Shown here: piece after piece, positions 16,566 to 25,169 of the stretch | Layout: every line of letters starts with the position of its first letter | Numbering within the stretch: position 1 is the stretch's first letter | Assembly (NCBI GenBank): GCA_965222745.1 | Contig: CBDCUW010000003.1 | Coordinates: 248,001 to 312,000, forward strand | Length of the DNA stretch: 64,000 bases | Source of the DNA: CBDCUW01 sp965222745 | GTDB taxonomy: Bacteria; Planctomycetota; Planctomycetia; Pirellulales; Pirellulaceae | Direction of reading: 5' to 3' | Program-made: the position numbers and the translations under genes | The notes under the pieces: model-generated | What the model was told of the DNA's origin: nothing | The model's input: the letters and a program-made list of their open reading frames with translations, nothing else | Database searches by the model: none

Positions 16566-17627
16566 GTGTTTTCTCCTCGTATGCGATTGACGACGACCGT
16601 CAAGTTTTGTCACCGATTTGGCACCGGGCTCAAAGCGGGTGCCAACATGCTCAAACTGCTCGACAGCGAAGCTTCTCAAGGTCCAGCGGCGCACCGTGAA
16701 GCGATTCGGAAGCTTGCCGCAGGTGTCAAGCAGGGCGAACTGCTCAGCAAGTTGATGGCGTCGGACAAGTATTTTCCGCCCTTGATGTCCGCGATGGTGC
16801 GGGTCGGCGAAGAGACGGGCAAACTTGAACATACTTTGCTGGCACTCAGCGATCACTACCAGCATCAGCTCACCACCCGTCGATGGTTCATCTCTTCGAT
16901 CACCTGGCCAGCCTTGCAGTTGATTGCTGGAATCGGCGTGATCTCGCTGTTGATCTTCATCATGGGGATGCTGGCCCCGATGTCGGGCGGCAAGATGCCC
17001 GACCTGCTTGGTTTTGGACTCATGGGTCCGACGGGTGTGCTTTGGTTTTGGTTTTACATCGCGATCTTTTTTTCGTTGGTCGCTATCGCTATCTGGTGCT
17101 TCAGTCGAAATGTCGGTGGAATTCAGAACCTGATTCCCCTGGTTTACGCAATCCCGATCGTCGGACCGGCCATTCAAACGATCACGTTGTCGCGATTCTG
17201 TTGGACGCTCTCCCTGTCGCTCGGTACGGGCCTGGACCCGATTCGTTCGGTGAATCTGGCCCTCGATAGCACCGACAGCGATTACTACCGTTGCAAGGCT
17301 GATCATGCCGAGCACGCGGTACGTGGCGGCGCCACGCTGTCGGGAATGCTGGAAGCGACTCAGCGGTTTCCCGACGATTTTTTACAGCGAATCGAGGTTG
17401 CCGAGCATTCGGGAACCGATGCGGAATCGATCGAGTTTTTGACGAAGGAATATGACGATCGGGCCAAGCGTGCCGTCAAAGTCATCGCCGGTACCGCCAC
17501 GGTGCTGATTCGCATCGCCGTGATGGCGGTGCTGATCTTTTTGATTTTCCGACTCGCCTCCACCTACCTGGGAGCGCTCAGTGGCGCCGGTGAACCGATC
17601 AATCCTCACGGCCGTTTCGGCAACTGA
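16566..17627 (+). CDS. Type II secretion / pilus assembly F-like protein
   Basis: 353 residues (GTG at 16566; an ATG at 16581 is five codons in). Two T2SSF-type halves are visible. The first has LKAGANMLKLLDSEA and MVRVGEETGKLEHTLLALSDHY, a typical GspF/PilC signature. The second begins LSRFCWTLSLSLGTGLDPIRSVNLALDST and ends with VAEHSGTDAESIEFLTKEYDD. Membrane helices lie near residues 115-140, 160-185 and at the C-terminus (TVLIRIAVMAVLIFLIFRLAS). In the family it is the inner-membrane platform protein that couples the ATPase to pseudopilin assembly. No GspE, GspG or secretin gene is adjacent, so it is an isolated copy. Bordered on both sides by REP-like hairpins. Confidence 0.85.
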   Translation: MFSPRMRLTTTVKFCHRFGTGLKAGANMLKLLDSEASQGPAAHREAIRKLAAGVKQGELLSKLMASDKYFPPLMSAMVRVGEETGKLEHTLLALSDHYQHQLTTRRWFISSITWPALQLIAGIGVISLLIFIMGMLAPMSGGKMPDLLGFGLMGPTGVLWFWFYIAIFFSLVAIAIWCFSRNVGGIQNLIPLVYAIPIVGPAIQTITLSRFCWTLSLSLGTGLDPIRSVNLALDSTDSDYYRCKADHAEHAVRGGATLSGMLEATQRFPDDFLQRIEVAEHSGTDAESIEFLTKEYDDRAKRAVKVIAGTATVLIRIAVMAVLIFLIFRLASTYLGALSGAGEPINPHGRFGN

Positions 17628-17634
17628 CCGTCGG

Positions 17635-17734
17635 CCAGTTCTCTGAACTGGCTGCGCGAAGCGATTTCGGAGAAATCGCCGACTGTCGGCCAGCTCTCCG
17701 AGCTGGCTGCGCGATGCGATTTCGGAGAAATCGC
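17635..17734. repeat. Tandem pair of REP-like double hairpins
   Basis: Two copies in a row, each made of a CCAG-type hairpin and a GCGATTTC-type hairpin: 17635-17651 with 17661-17679, and 17690-17706 with 17716-17734. The CCAG hairpin reads CCAGTT/AACTGG in the first copy and CCAGCT/AGCTGG in the second, a compensated change. They begin eight bases past the GspF-like stop codon. Confidence 0.8.
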
Positions 17735-17973
17735 CGACTGTTAAGCTTTAACGGTTGGTAATGATGTTCCTGCCGCCACCGGTATCATCGGGTTGTTTGT
17801 CGTTTGCTGCTTATCCGTGGCAACCCGATCGACCGATACCTGATGGATAGTTTGTGAGACGAACGTTGAGCAAATTTGGACGATACGTGACCCTCCACCG
17901 GTAGACTCACCGGGCCCTGTTTGCAGTGGTGGCAGCGGGCGAATCGTCACGTTGCCAAGGGGGGAGTTACAAG
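17735..17973. other. Intergenic stretch without recognised features
   Basis: About 240 bases between the REP pair and the small membrane protein gene. A 95-codon frame on the minus strand crosses it but runs into the plus-strand gene and has low-complexity composition. I see no convincing promoter or RNA gene. Confidence 0.4.
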
Positions 17974-18264
17974 ATGAATCAGAGCGGCTCAAACTTGCAC
18001 ACCACCACTGGCGCGGGCCGACCTTCACCCTCGGTCACCGCGGCAGCCCGGCGGCCGCCTCTGGTCAGCCGCCAACTGGCAGCCATCATCTGGATTGTCG
18101 TGGCCTGGGTGACTGGCACTGTTGTCTTTGAGTTGACGGCGACCGGCGGAGAAACCGACTTCGTTAAGTTTCACACGCAGGACGATTCCTTTCTAGGTTT
18201 CTTTGGTCAACCGACGGACCAGGCCGAGGACGAAATAGTCGGCGCCGATCACCGTAGCCACTGA
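17974..18264 (+). CDS. Small single-pass membrane protein, unknown
   Basis: 96 residues from the ATG at 17974, which follows GGGGGAG at about eight bases. A polar Ser/Thr/Arg-rich N-terminus precedes one membrane helix (LAAIIWIVVAWVTGTVVFEL) and an acidic C-terminal tail (FHTQDDSFLGFFGQPTDQAEDEIVGADH). No family recognised. It ends 65 bases before the cation-efflux gene on the same strand, so the two could be cotranscribed; a role linked to the exporter is only a guess. Confidence 0.6.
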   Translation: MNQSGSNLHTTTGAGRPSPSVTAAARRPPLVSRQLAAIIWIVVAWVTGTVVFELTATGGETDFVKFHTQDDSFLGFFGQPTDQAEDEIVGADHRSH

Positions 18265-18329
18265 TCGCCCGGTAGGTGTATGTTGATGGCGCTGGGGCAA
18301 GTTTTCTGCCTTCGTCACAAGCGTTGTCT

Positions 18330-19244
18330 ATGCATCAGTGTGCCCATCACGACCACCATCACGGTCCTGACAGCTACGGTCGCGCTTTTGCATTCGGGGT
18401 CCTCCTGAACATTGGTTTTGTCGCCGTGGAAGCGGGTTACGGTTGGTGGGTCAACTCGTTGGCTCTATTGGCCGACGCCGGGCACAACCTGAGCGATGTG
18501 TTGGGCCTGTTGATGGCCTGGGCCGGATACGCGCTTGCCAAAGTCGCGCCCAGCCCGAATCGCACTTACGGTTGGCGCGCTTCGACCATTCTGGCGGCGC
18601 TATTCAATTCACTGTTGTTGTTGTTAGCGGTCGGTGGGATCGCCTGGGAAGCGGTCGGCCGGCTTTCCCACCCCGACGAAGTGGTCGCCCCGGTCGTGAT
18701 CGTGGTGGCGTTGATCGGAGTGGTGATCAACACGGCCACCGCCCTGCTGTTCATGAGAGGCCGCAAGGAAGATCTGAATATTCGCGGTGCCTACCTGCAC
18801 ATGGCGGCCGACGCGTTGTTGTCGCTTGGCGTTGTCGTTGCTGGCATCGTGATCATCGTCACCGGTTGGAATTGGGTCGATCCGGCAACCAGCCTGGTGA
18901 TCGCCGCCGTGATTCTCTTTTCCACCTGGGGACTGCTGCGAGAATCGCTTGGACTGGCGATGCAAGCGGTGCCGCGAAACATCGACTTGACGGAAGTGGA
19001 GCAGTTTCTTGCTGACTTGCCCGGCGTCGCCGAGGTTCATGACCTGCATGTTTGGGCGATGAGCACGACGGAGGTGGCGTTGACAGCGCACCTGGTCAAA
19101 CCGAGCATCGAAAACGACGATGCGTTGCTATGCCGCGCCGGCGAGGAGCTGCATCATCGATTCGACATCAGCCACAGTACGATTCAAATTGAACGCTCGG
19201 TCGAGGCTGCCAATTGTGGCCAGGCCGAAGAGGGAAGCGTCTGA
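18330..19244 (+). CDS. Cation diffusion facilitator (zinc/cobalt/cadmium exporter)
   Basis: 304 residues from the ATG at 18330; the frame extends to 18276 but the His-rich opening HQCAHHDHHHG is the normal start of CzcD/ZitB-type proteins. Six membrane helices are visible. The metal-site motifs LLADAGHNLSDV in helix 2 (His/Asp pair) and MAADALLSLG in helix 5 (Asp ligand) are intact. The cytoplasmic C-terminal domain contains VAEVHDLHVWAMSTTEVALTAHL and an HSTIQIE strand, the ferredoxin-like metal-sensing fold. It works as a proton/metal antiporter in the inner membrane. The stop codon is three bases before the convergent trmB stop, so the genes meet end to end. Confidence 0.93.
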   Translation: MHQCAHHDHHHGPDSYGRAFAFGVLLNIGFVAVEAGYGWWVNSLALLADAGHNLSDVLGLLMAWAGYALAKVAPSPNRTYGWRASTILAALFNSLLLLLAVGGIAWEAVGRLSHPDEVVAPVVIVVALIGVVINTATALLFMRGRKEDLNIRGAYLHMAADALLSLGVVVAGIVIIVTGWNWVDPATSLVIAAVILFSTWGLLRESLGLAMQAVPRNIDLTEVEQFLADLPGVAEVHDLHVWAMSTTEVALTAHLVKPSIENDDALLCRAGEELHHRFDISHSTIQIERSVEAANCGQAEEGSV

Positions 19245-19246
19245 GG

Positions 19247-19972
19247 TTACCGCGATTTTTCGTAGCGTACCCGGTATACCGGAATGTGATGCTGGCGGCT
19301 GCGACGTTCAAAGTGAGTGCGATAGTCAAGCTGGTGTTTGGCTTCGGCTTCCTCTTCGGGAATCGGGACTCCAAGTTCGGGAGCGATCTCCGCGATCATT
19401 TCGACAGTGTTCTCGAAGTAGTCCAACACGTCGGTCCAAAAATGAAGCCTCCCGCCGGGCCGAAGGACGCGAACGATGTGGATCACGCTCGCCGCATTGA
19501 CCACCCGCCGCTTGCGATGCCGTTTTTTCCACCATGGATCGGGAAAGTAGACATGGACCGCTTCCAGGGATTCATCGTCGATCCGTCCGGCTAGCAGCGG
19601 CTGGGCATCACCGCAGACCATCATCGCGTTGTCGGCACCCGCTTTGACGATTCTGCCTGCCGCATGGGCGGCATACTTGGCCACAATTTCAATGCCCAGG
19701 AAATTGCTGTGTGGGTTGGCCAGCGAAGCTGTAGCGATAAAGAGACCTTTGCCGGATCCGATTTCCACCTCCAGCGGCTTGTCGTTTCCAAATAGCGACT
19801 GGCTGGACAAGCGGTCGGGTAGCGCGTCGGCGCTGTGCAACACGGCGCTCAGATCGAGGCTTGGGTCGGGAGCTTTGACGGGGCTGCGCGGCACGGAATG
19901 CGGCTCATTGGCGAAAGGTAGAATTCGCAGATAAGGGAGGAAAGCCTGCGAATTTGAAGGCGTTCCTCTCAT
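19247..19972 (-). CDS. trmB: tRNA (guanine-N7-)-methyltransferase
   Basis: 241 residues from the ATG at 19972; an upstream start at 20053 would add 27 residues without family support. The enzyme makes m7G46 in tRNA with S-adenosylmethionine. The SAM site is LEVEIGSGKGLFI, followed by NFLGIEIVAKYAAHA, a VCGDAQ acidic turn, and the family signature VHVYFPDPWWKKRHRKRRVV. LRPGGRLHFWTDVLDYFENT completes the Rossmann core, and a C-terminal TRNA-contact region (YRTHFERRSRQHHIPVYRVRYEK) is present. The start faces the hemDE gene start 83 bases away, so the two genes are divergent from a shared short promoter region. Confidence 0.93.
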   Translation of the reverse strand: MRGTPSNSQAFLPYLRILPFANEPHSVPRSPVKAPDPSLDLSAVLHSADALPDRLSSQSLFGNDKPLEVEIGSGKGLFIATASLANPHSNFLGIEIVAKYAAHAAGRIVKAGADNAMMVCGDAQPLLAGRIDDESLEAVHVYFPDPWWKKRHRKRRVVNAASVIHIVRVLRPGGRLHFWTDVLDYFENTVEMIAEIAPELGVPIPEEEAEAKHQLDYRTHFERRSRQHHIPVYRVRYEKSR

Positions 19973-20055
19973 CGTAACTTCATGACATTTCCTTACAATG
20001 ACTGGCAAGCCAACCGCAACCGCCCCCTTCTTTTCGCCAAGAGCTTGTCGCAACG

Positions 20056-21981
20056 ATGCCAGAGGCCGAAGCCGATTTCAATGGACTCCACATCGCCGCA
20101 CTGGAGAGTCGGCGCGCAAGCGACATGGCCAGATTGATCCAGCGCAGTGGCGGAGTTGCCCACGTCAGTCCGTCGATGAGGGAAGTGCCCATCGAACCCA
20201 ATCGAGCCGCCATCGATTTTGCCTACCGCCTGATGACCGGCCACGTCAGCGTGGTGATTCTGATGACTGGCGTGGGGTTTCGGTATCTTTTGCGAGCGAT
20301 CGAACGCCATTTGGACAAACAACGTTTCCTCGATTCGTTGTCGGACATCATCACCATCTGCCGCGGTCCCAAACCGGCCGCGGCGATGCGGGAAGTCGGC
20401 CTGACACCTTCTTATCGAGTTCCCCCGCCGAATACCTGGCGCGAACTTTTGCAAACGATCGATTCTCACGTGCCGATCGCGAACCAGGCAGTGGGGCTGC
20501 AAGAATACGGAATCACCAACGCCTCCTTGGTGGCAGGTTTGGAGGCCCGTGGCGCGACGGTCGAACCGGTTCGGGTCTACGGATGGGAGTTTCCCGAGGA
20601 TACCGGTCCGTTGGAAGCAAACGTTCGCGCGCTGGCTGAGGGAAAACGCGACGTGTTGCTGCTGACCAGTGCTCATCAGGTCGTCAACATGCTGCGAATG
20701 GCCGAACAGCTGCAAATTGTCGATCAGCTTCGCGATGGATTGCACCGCACCGTCGTCGCCTCCATTGGTCCCACCACTTCCCAGATGTTGGATGAATGTG
20801 ATATTCACGTGGACATGGAACCGCCTCATCCCAAGATGGGGCATTTGGTTACCGAAGCGGCGCGGCGCAGCCAGTCCCAGGTGACCGCCAAACAACGCTT
20901 GCAAGTTGCCCTGCCGATGTCCAACGCTGATCTTTTCCAACACCCCTCCACTGACAGCCTTTTCATGCGTGCCTGCCGCGGCGAGGCTACGCCGCGCACG
21001 CCGATCTGGCTGATGCGGCAAGCCGGCAGGTACATGTCGGAATACCGAGAAGTTCGCGCCAGGCAATCGTTTTTGGAATTGTGCCGCAATCCAACTTTGT
21101 GCAGCGAGGTGATGTGCACGGCGGTCGACCGATTGGGCGTCGATGCGGCCATCATCTTTTCAGATCTGTTGCCGATCCTGGTGCCGATGGGGTTCGATCT
21201 GGAGTTTGTCGCCGGTGATGGTCCGGTCATCCACAATCCGATTCGTCAGTCCGCCGACATCGACAATGTCAAAGAACTGGATGATCCCAACCAATTGGAT
21301 TTTGTTTACGAAACCGTTCGTCAAACCCGCGCCGACCTACCTGAATCGATTCCGCTGATCGGTTTTGCCGGAGCCCCTTTCACGTTGGCAAGCTACGCGA
21401 TCGAAGGGGGAGGCAGCCGGCAATACACTCAAACCAAAAAGCTGATGCACAGCGACGGTGGCGCGTGGGCCGCGCTGATGGATCGGCTGTCGGCCGCCGT
21501 CACGATTTACTTGAACCATCAAATCGCCGCCGGCGCCCAGTGTGTCCAGCTGTTTGACAGTTGGGCCGGATGCCTTTCACCGGGCGACTACGCCCAACAT
21601 GTTTTGCCGTGGATGAAACAGATCCTTGCTGGCATCACGCCTGGTGTTCCGGTGATCAACTTTGCCACAGGAAATCCCGAATTGCTGTCGATGTTGCGCG
21701 GTGACCGTCGCACGGTGGTCGGCGTCGATTGGCGAATTCCGTTGGATGTCGCCTGGCAAAGAATCGGCCACGATTGCCCGGTTCAAGGAAATTTGGATCC
21801 GGCAGTGCTGCTGGCCGAACCCGACGTCATTCGCGACGCCGCGGACAAATTGTTGCGTTCGGTCGCGGGCAGGCCAGGCCATATTTTCAATCTGGGGCAT
21901 GGCGTGTTGAAGGAGACGCCGGTCGAACATGTGATCGCACTGGTCGAATCGGTCAAAGATCTGAGCCAAAACGAGTCGTAG
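20056..21981 (+). CDS. hemDE: Uroporphyrinogen-III synthase / uroporphyrinogen decarboxylase fusion
   Basis: 641 residues combining two consecutive heme-pathway steps. Residues 1 to about 270 look like HemD (uroporphyrinogen-III synthase): LHIAALESRRASDMARLI at the N-terminus, VVILMTGVGFRYLL, ICRGPKPAAAMREVG, VPIANQAVGLQEYG, and VLLLTSAHQVVNML and VVASIGPTTSQML in the second lobe. After a linker (SQSQVTAKQRLQVALPMSN, roughly 272-290), residues 300-641 are HemE: TPIWLMRQAGRYMSEYREVR, IIFSDLLPIL (catalytic Asp), GFAGAPFTLASYAIEGG, FDSWAGCLSP and the terminal FNLGHGVLKETPVEHV. The product is coproporphyrinogen III from hydroxymethylbilane in the cytoplasm. The fusion could channel the unstable uroporphyrinogen III. 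No internal stop or frameshift is seen. Confidence 0.92.
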   Translation: MPEAEADFNGLHIAALESRRASDMARLIQRSGGVAHVSPSMREVPIEPNRAAIDFAYRLMTGHVSVVILMTGVGFRYLLRAIERHLDKQRFLDSLSDIITICRGPKPAAAMREVGLTPSYRVPPPNTWRELLQTIDSHVPIANQAVGLQEYGITNASLVAGLEARGATVEPVRVYGWEFPEDTGPLEANVRALAEGKRDVLLLTSAHQVVNMLRMAEQLQIVDQLRDGLHRTVVASIGPTTSQMLDECDIHVDMEPPHPKMGHLVTEAARRSQSQVTAKQRLQVALPMSNADLFQHPSTDSLFMRACRGEATPRTPIWLMRQAGRYMSEYREVRARQSFLELCRNPTLCSEVMCTAVDRLGVDAAIIFSDLLPILVPMGFDLEFVAGDGPVIHNPIRQSADIDNVKELDDPNQLDFVYETVRQTRADLPESIPLIGFAGAPFTLASYAIEGGGSRQYTQTKKLMHSDGGAWAALMDRLSAAVTIYLNHQIAAGAQCVQLFDSWAGCLSPGDYAQHVLPWMKQILAGITPGVPVINFATGNPELLSMLRGDRRTVVGVDWRIPLDVAWQRIGHDCPVQGNLDPAVLLAEPDVIRDAADKLLRSVAGRPGHIFNLGHGVLKETPVEHVIALVESVKDLSQNES

Positions 21982-22073
21982 CCGACTCCCAATATTTTCC
22001 ACCAAGCGCCTGGTTTAACACACCCCGCCGGCGGCAATTGACTGCCGCGTGAAATCGGTGGACACTCATAACT

Positions 22074-22212
22074 CAGCGCGGCGAAGCCGCGGGCCAAAGC
22101 AGCCTGATGAGATAGCCACAAAAAGCGCCAAAAGACACAAAAACCTCTTCGCGACTTTTTGTGGCTAAGAAATCTGCTCAGTTTGAAGAGCTTTTCGCGG
22201 TTCGTAACGCGG
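22074..22212 (+). repeat. Dispersed repeat, copy A (TAGCCACAAAAA hairpin)
   Basis: About 140 bases highly similar to 29491-29611 in the same orientation. It starts CAGCGCGGC followed by a GC-rich hairpin, then CAAAGCAGCCTGATGAGA. A 13-bp perfect inverted repeat, TAGCCACAAAAAG (22113-22125) and CTTTTTGTGGCTA (22155-22167), follows, then AAGAAATCTG and a tail with AAGAGCTTTTCGC. It lies between hemDE and the sulfatase gene; the U-rich stem could act as a terminator. Confidence 0.75.
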
Positions 22213-22249
22213 AGTGACCTTGCGGCCGAAATCGAATCAAGGATCGATC

Positions 22250-23704
22250 ATGAAATCACTGTTTGCCAGTCATGTCGCGTTCGTACTTGGCGTCTTGTTT
22301 TGCCTTCACACCGGACCTGCTCGCGGTCAGTCCGATGCGGCCGACGATGGCGCTCGTCCGAACATGGTGGTGATCATCGCCGATGATCTTGGATATGGCG
22401 AAACCGGGATGATGGGGAATGAAGAAATCCCGACTCCGCACATCGATTCGCTCGCCACCGACGGTGTTCGCTGCACTGCCGGTTACGTCACCGCGCCGTA
22501 TTGCAGTCCTTCGCGAGCCGGGATTCTCACCGGGCGATATCAGGCCCGGTTTGGTTACGACATCAACCCGACGGGCAAACGCAACCTGCATGAAAACGCG
22601 GGTCTGCCGAAGAGTGAAACGACTTTTGTGCAGCGACTTTCCGAGGCCGATTACGCGACCGGACTGGTGGGCAAGTGGCATTTGGGCGGTACGCCGGCCA
22701 AGCATCCGCTTGAGAAAGGATTCGACCACTTCTACGGGTTTCTGCACGAAGGCCACTTTTACGTTCCTGGACCACCGTACAAAAACGTGTTGACGATGAT
22801 CCGCGATACCACTCTTGATGAAGGCCAGCGGTTTCGCGAGGGTGATCTCATTCGCGGCAACTACGCTCGGATGTCCGAGCCGCCCTATGATGCCGACAAT
22901 CCGATCCTGCGCGGCACCGAAGAAGTCGTTGAAAACGATTATCTGACCGACGCGATTTCGGAAGAGGCGGTCGACTTCATCGATGCCCACGCCGACCGTC
23001 CTTTTTTGTTGATGGTTTCTTATGGCGCGGTTCATAGTCCGATGCAGGCCCGGCACGACGACCTGGAACAGCTCAAGCGAATCAAGGACGACCAGCGCAG
23101 GATCTTTGCCGGCATGTTGGTTGCCCTGGATCGCGGCGTGGGACGCATTCGTCAATCGATTCAGGAAAACGGTTTGCATCGTCGCACATTGATTGTTTTT
23201 GTCAGCGACAACGGCGGGCCGACGGCGGAGCTGACCAGCAGCAACGCGCCGCTTCGAGGCGGTAAGGGGACGCTTTACGAGGGAGGAGTTCGCGTGCCGA
23301 TGGTTTGGGCGATGCCGGGCCGTTTGCCCGCCGGTCGCGTGGAACATCGGCCGGTATTGAGTCTGGATATCGCGGCAACCGTCCTCGACCTGGCCGGGAT
23401 CCCCGCACCGGAAGGCGCCGATGGAAAGAGTCTTTTCCAGTGGATCGACAGTCCGACCCTGGATCATCCGCACGAAAGCATCTTCTGGCGAATGCCAGGC
23501 GGACGGATGGCGCTGCGAGCCGGAAATTGGAAAATCGTTCGACCTCGCAAAGACGAACCGATCGAACTGTATCATCTGGCCGGCGACGCCGCCGAAAAAC
23601 GTAACCTCGCTGGAGAGCATCCCGACAAACTGGGCGAGTTGATCAACAAGTGGATGGCAATGGACGCACAAATGGCCCCACCCATCCTCCTGCCAAGAAA
23701 GTAA
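22250..23704 (+). CDS. Sulfatase
   Basis: 484 residues from the ATG at 22250, with signal peptide KSLFASHVAFVLGVLFCLHTGPARG; a GTG at 22214 in frame is less likely because it places twelve polar residues before the signal. Family motifs: NMVVIIADDLGYGETG (metal ligands), the formylglycine signature PYCSPSRAGILTGRYQ, GKWHLGG with catalytic Lys/His, and FVSDNGGPT (metal). LYEGGVRVPMVWAMPG and KLFRPR-like C-terminal segments match arylsulfatase A-type enzymes. It would be exported and then hydrolyse sulfate esters. It is monocistronic, flanked by repeat elements on both sides. Maturation requires a formylglycine-generating enzyme, not encoded in this window. Confidence 0.92.
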   Translation: MKSLFASHVAFVLGVLFCLHTGPARGQSDAADDGARPNMVVIIADDLGYGETGMMGNEEIPTPHIDSLATDGVRCTAGYVTAPYCSPSRAGILTGRYQARFGYDINPTGKRNLHENAGLPKSETTFVQRLSEADYATGLVGKWHLGGTPAKHPLEKGFDHFYGFLHEGHFYVPGPPYKNVLTMIRDTTLDEGQRFREGDLIRGNYARMSEPPYDADNPILRGTEEVVENDYLTDAISEEAVDFIDAHADRPFLLMVSYGAVHSPMQARHDDLEQLKRIKDDQRRIFAGMLVALDRGVGRIRQSIQENGLHRRTLIVFVSDNGGPTAELTSSNAPLRGGKGTLYEGGVRVPMVWAMPGRLPAGRVEHRPVLSLDIAATVLDLAGIPAPEGADGKSLFQWIDSPTLDHPHESIFWRMPGGRMALRAGNWKIVRPRKDEPIELYHLAGDAAEKRNLAGEHPDKLGELINKWMAMDAQMAPPILLPRK

Positions 23705-23880
23705 CATTCGCGTAGGCCGAACCAAGGTCGCAAAACCATGGTGTAGCTGCGCGGGGCCAGTTCATACTTGTGCGCCGCGCGGGCGACGAAAAAACTTCCC
23801 ACAAGCGACCGAAGTTCCGGCACCCGATTTGTCCCAAGTCGGCGAACCTGTACTGTCAGCCTGTTCTTTGAAGTCACGTA

Positions 23881-23935
23881 GCGATTTCGGAGAAATCGCC
23901 GACAGTTGGCTGCGATGCGATTTCGGAGAAATCGC
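23881..23935. repeat. Pair of REP-like hairpins
   Basis: Two exact copies of GCGATTTC-GGA-GAAATCGC at 23881-23899 and 23917-23935, between convergent sulfatase and fabH genes. A degraded member of the GCCGACTTG family lies just to the left (about 23825-23845). The placement suggests a bidirectional 3' structure. Confidence 0.75.
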
Positions 23936-23944
23936 CGACGAAGA

Positions 23945-25018
23945 CTACCATCGCAACAGCGCGGTTCCCCATGCCAGTCCGGCGCCGAATCCGCACAGCA
24001 AAACAAGATCGCCCGAACGGACTCGTCCCGCTTGGACCGCTTCGTCCAGGGCAAGCGGGATACTTGCCGCGGACGTGTTGCCGTAGCGATCGAGATTGAC
24101 GAACACTTTTTCTCGCGGCACGTTCAAATCCGAGACGGCCGAATCGATGATCCGCTGATTTGCCTGATGGAGCACGACCAGGTCAAGTTCGCTGGCTTCC
24201 ACCCCAGCTTCGGCAAGTACCTGTTTGGCACTTTCATCAAACACGCGAACTGCCCATTTGAAAACGTTGCGGCCGTCCATCTGCAAGTAGTGGCCGCCAG
24301 CAGCGTAAGCTTCGGGTGTCAACGACTGCTTGGTTCCGCCAGCGGGAACGCAAAGCATTTCGCCGCCGCAGCCTTCGCTGCCCAATTGATAGGACAGGAT
24401 GCCAGAGTGATCAGGCTTGTCGGCGACCAGCAGCGCTGCGCCGGCCGCGTCCCCGAACAGCGGGTAAGTTTTTTTGTCATCGGGATCGATCGTACGGCTC
24501 ATCAAATCAGCACCGACGACCAACGCGCACTGGCTGTTTCCTGTTGCCACGAACTGTGCCGCCGTCACCATGCCATACATGAAACCGGCACAGGCGGCAT
24601 TCACATCCATCGCCGGCGCCAGCGCGCCCAGGCGACGTTGCAGTTGGCACGCCGTCGACGGCGTGGGATGATCGGGGGTCATCGTGGCGACGACGATCAA
24701 GTCGATTTGATCCGCCTTCACCCCCGTCCGTTCCATGCAACGCAGCGCGGCGGCGTGGCAAAGGTCGCTGGTCGCCTGGTCATCTGCTGCCCGGCGCCGC
24801 TGCAGGATGCCGGTGCGACGAACGATCCAATCGCTGTCGCAGCCAAGTTCGGCCAGGTCTTCGTTGGTCACAATCTCTTCGGGAACGTATGACCCCATCG
24901 CGGCGACGCGCACGCCACCCACTTTTCCCATCCGTCCGCGCAACAAACCAGGCGAGGGAACGTGCGTGGTGTGACGAGGACGAGTCCGATTTCTTGCGGT
25001 CGAGGTCAGCTCGGTCAT
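23945..25018 (-). CDS. fabH: 3-oxoacyl-[ACP] synthase III
   Basis: 357 residues; an internal ATG at 24931 (residue 30, MGKVGGVRVAAMGSY) would give the usual length of about 328 and may be the true start. The enzyme condenses acetyl-CoA with malonyl-ACP to start type II fatty acid synthesis. The catalytic triad is intact: Cys in NAACAGFMYGM, His in VVLHQANQRII, Asn in DRYGNTSAASIP. The C-terminal GDLVLLCGFGAGLAWGTALLRW is the family ending. The usual neighbours rpmF and plsX are absent. It starts divergently from the signal peptidase-like gene, 151 bases away. Expected to be constitutive and cytoplasmic. Confidence 0.93.
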   Translation of the reverse strand: MTELTSTARNRTRPRHTTHVPSPGLLRGRMGKVGGVRVAAMGSYVPEEIVTNEDLAELGCDSDWIVRRTGILQRRRAADDQATSDLCHAAALRCMERTGVKADQIDLIVVATMTPDHPTPSTACQLQRRLGALAPAMDVNAACAGFMYGMVTAAQFVATGNSQCALVVGADLMSRTIDPDDKKTYPLFGDAAGAALLVADKPDHSGILSYQLGSEGCGGEMLCVPAGGTKQSLTPEAYAAGGHYLQMDGRNVFKWAVRVFDESAKQVLAEAGVEASELDLVVLHQANQRIIDSAVSDLNVPREKVFVNLDRYGNTSAASIPLALDEAVQAGRVRSGDLVLLCGFGAGLAWGTALLRW

Positions 25019-25169
25019 TCGCGCTCGAGGTAGAATGGCGGAAGAGATTGGTTGACGAGTGTCCGTCGGCTCGCGTCAAGAAGGTAACCGAAAATTATAG
25101 CGGGACACACCAACCGAGAGTAGATGTTCCTTCATCTGTCCAGCGGAAGAACCCATCGCAGTTTCTAAC

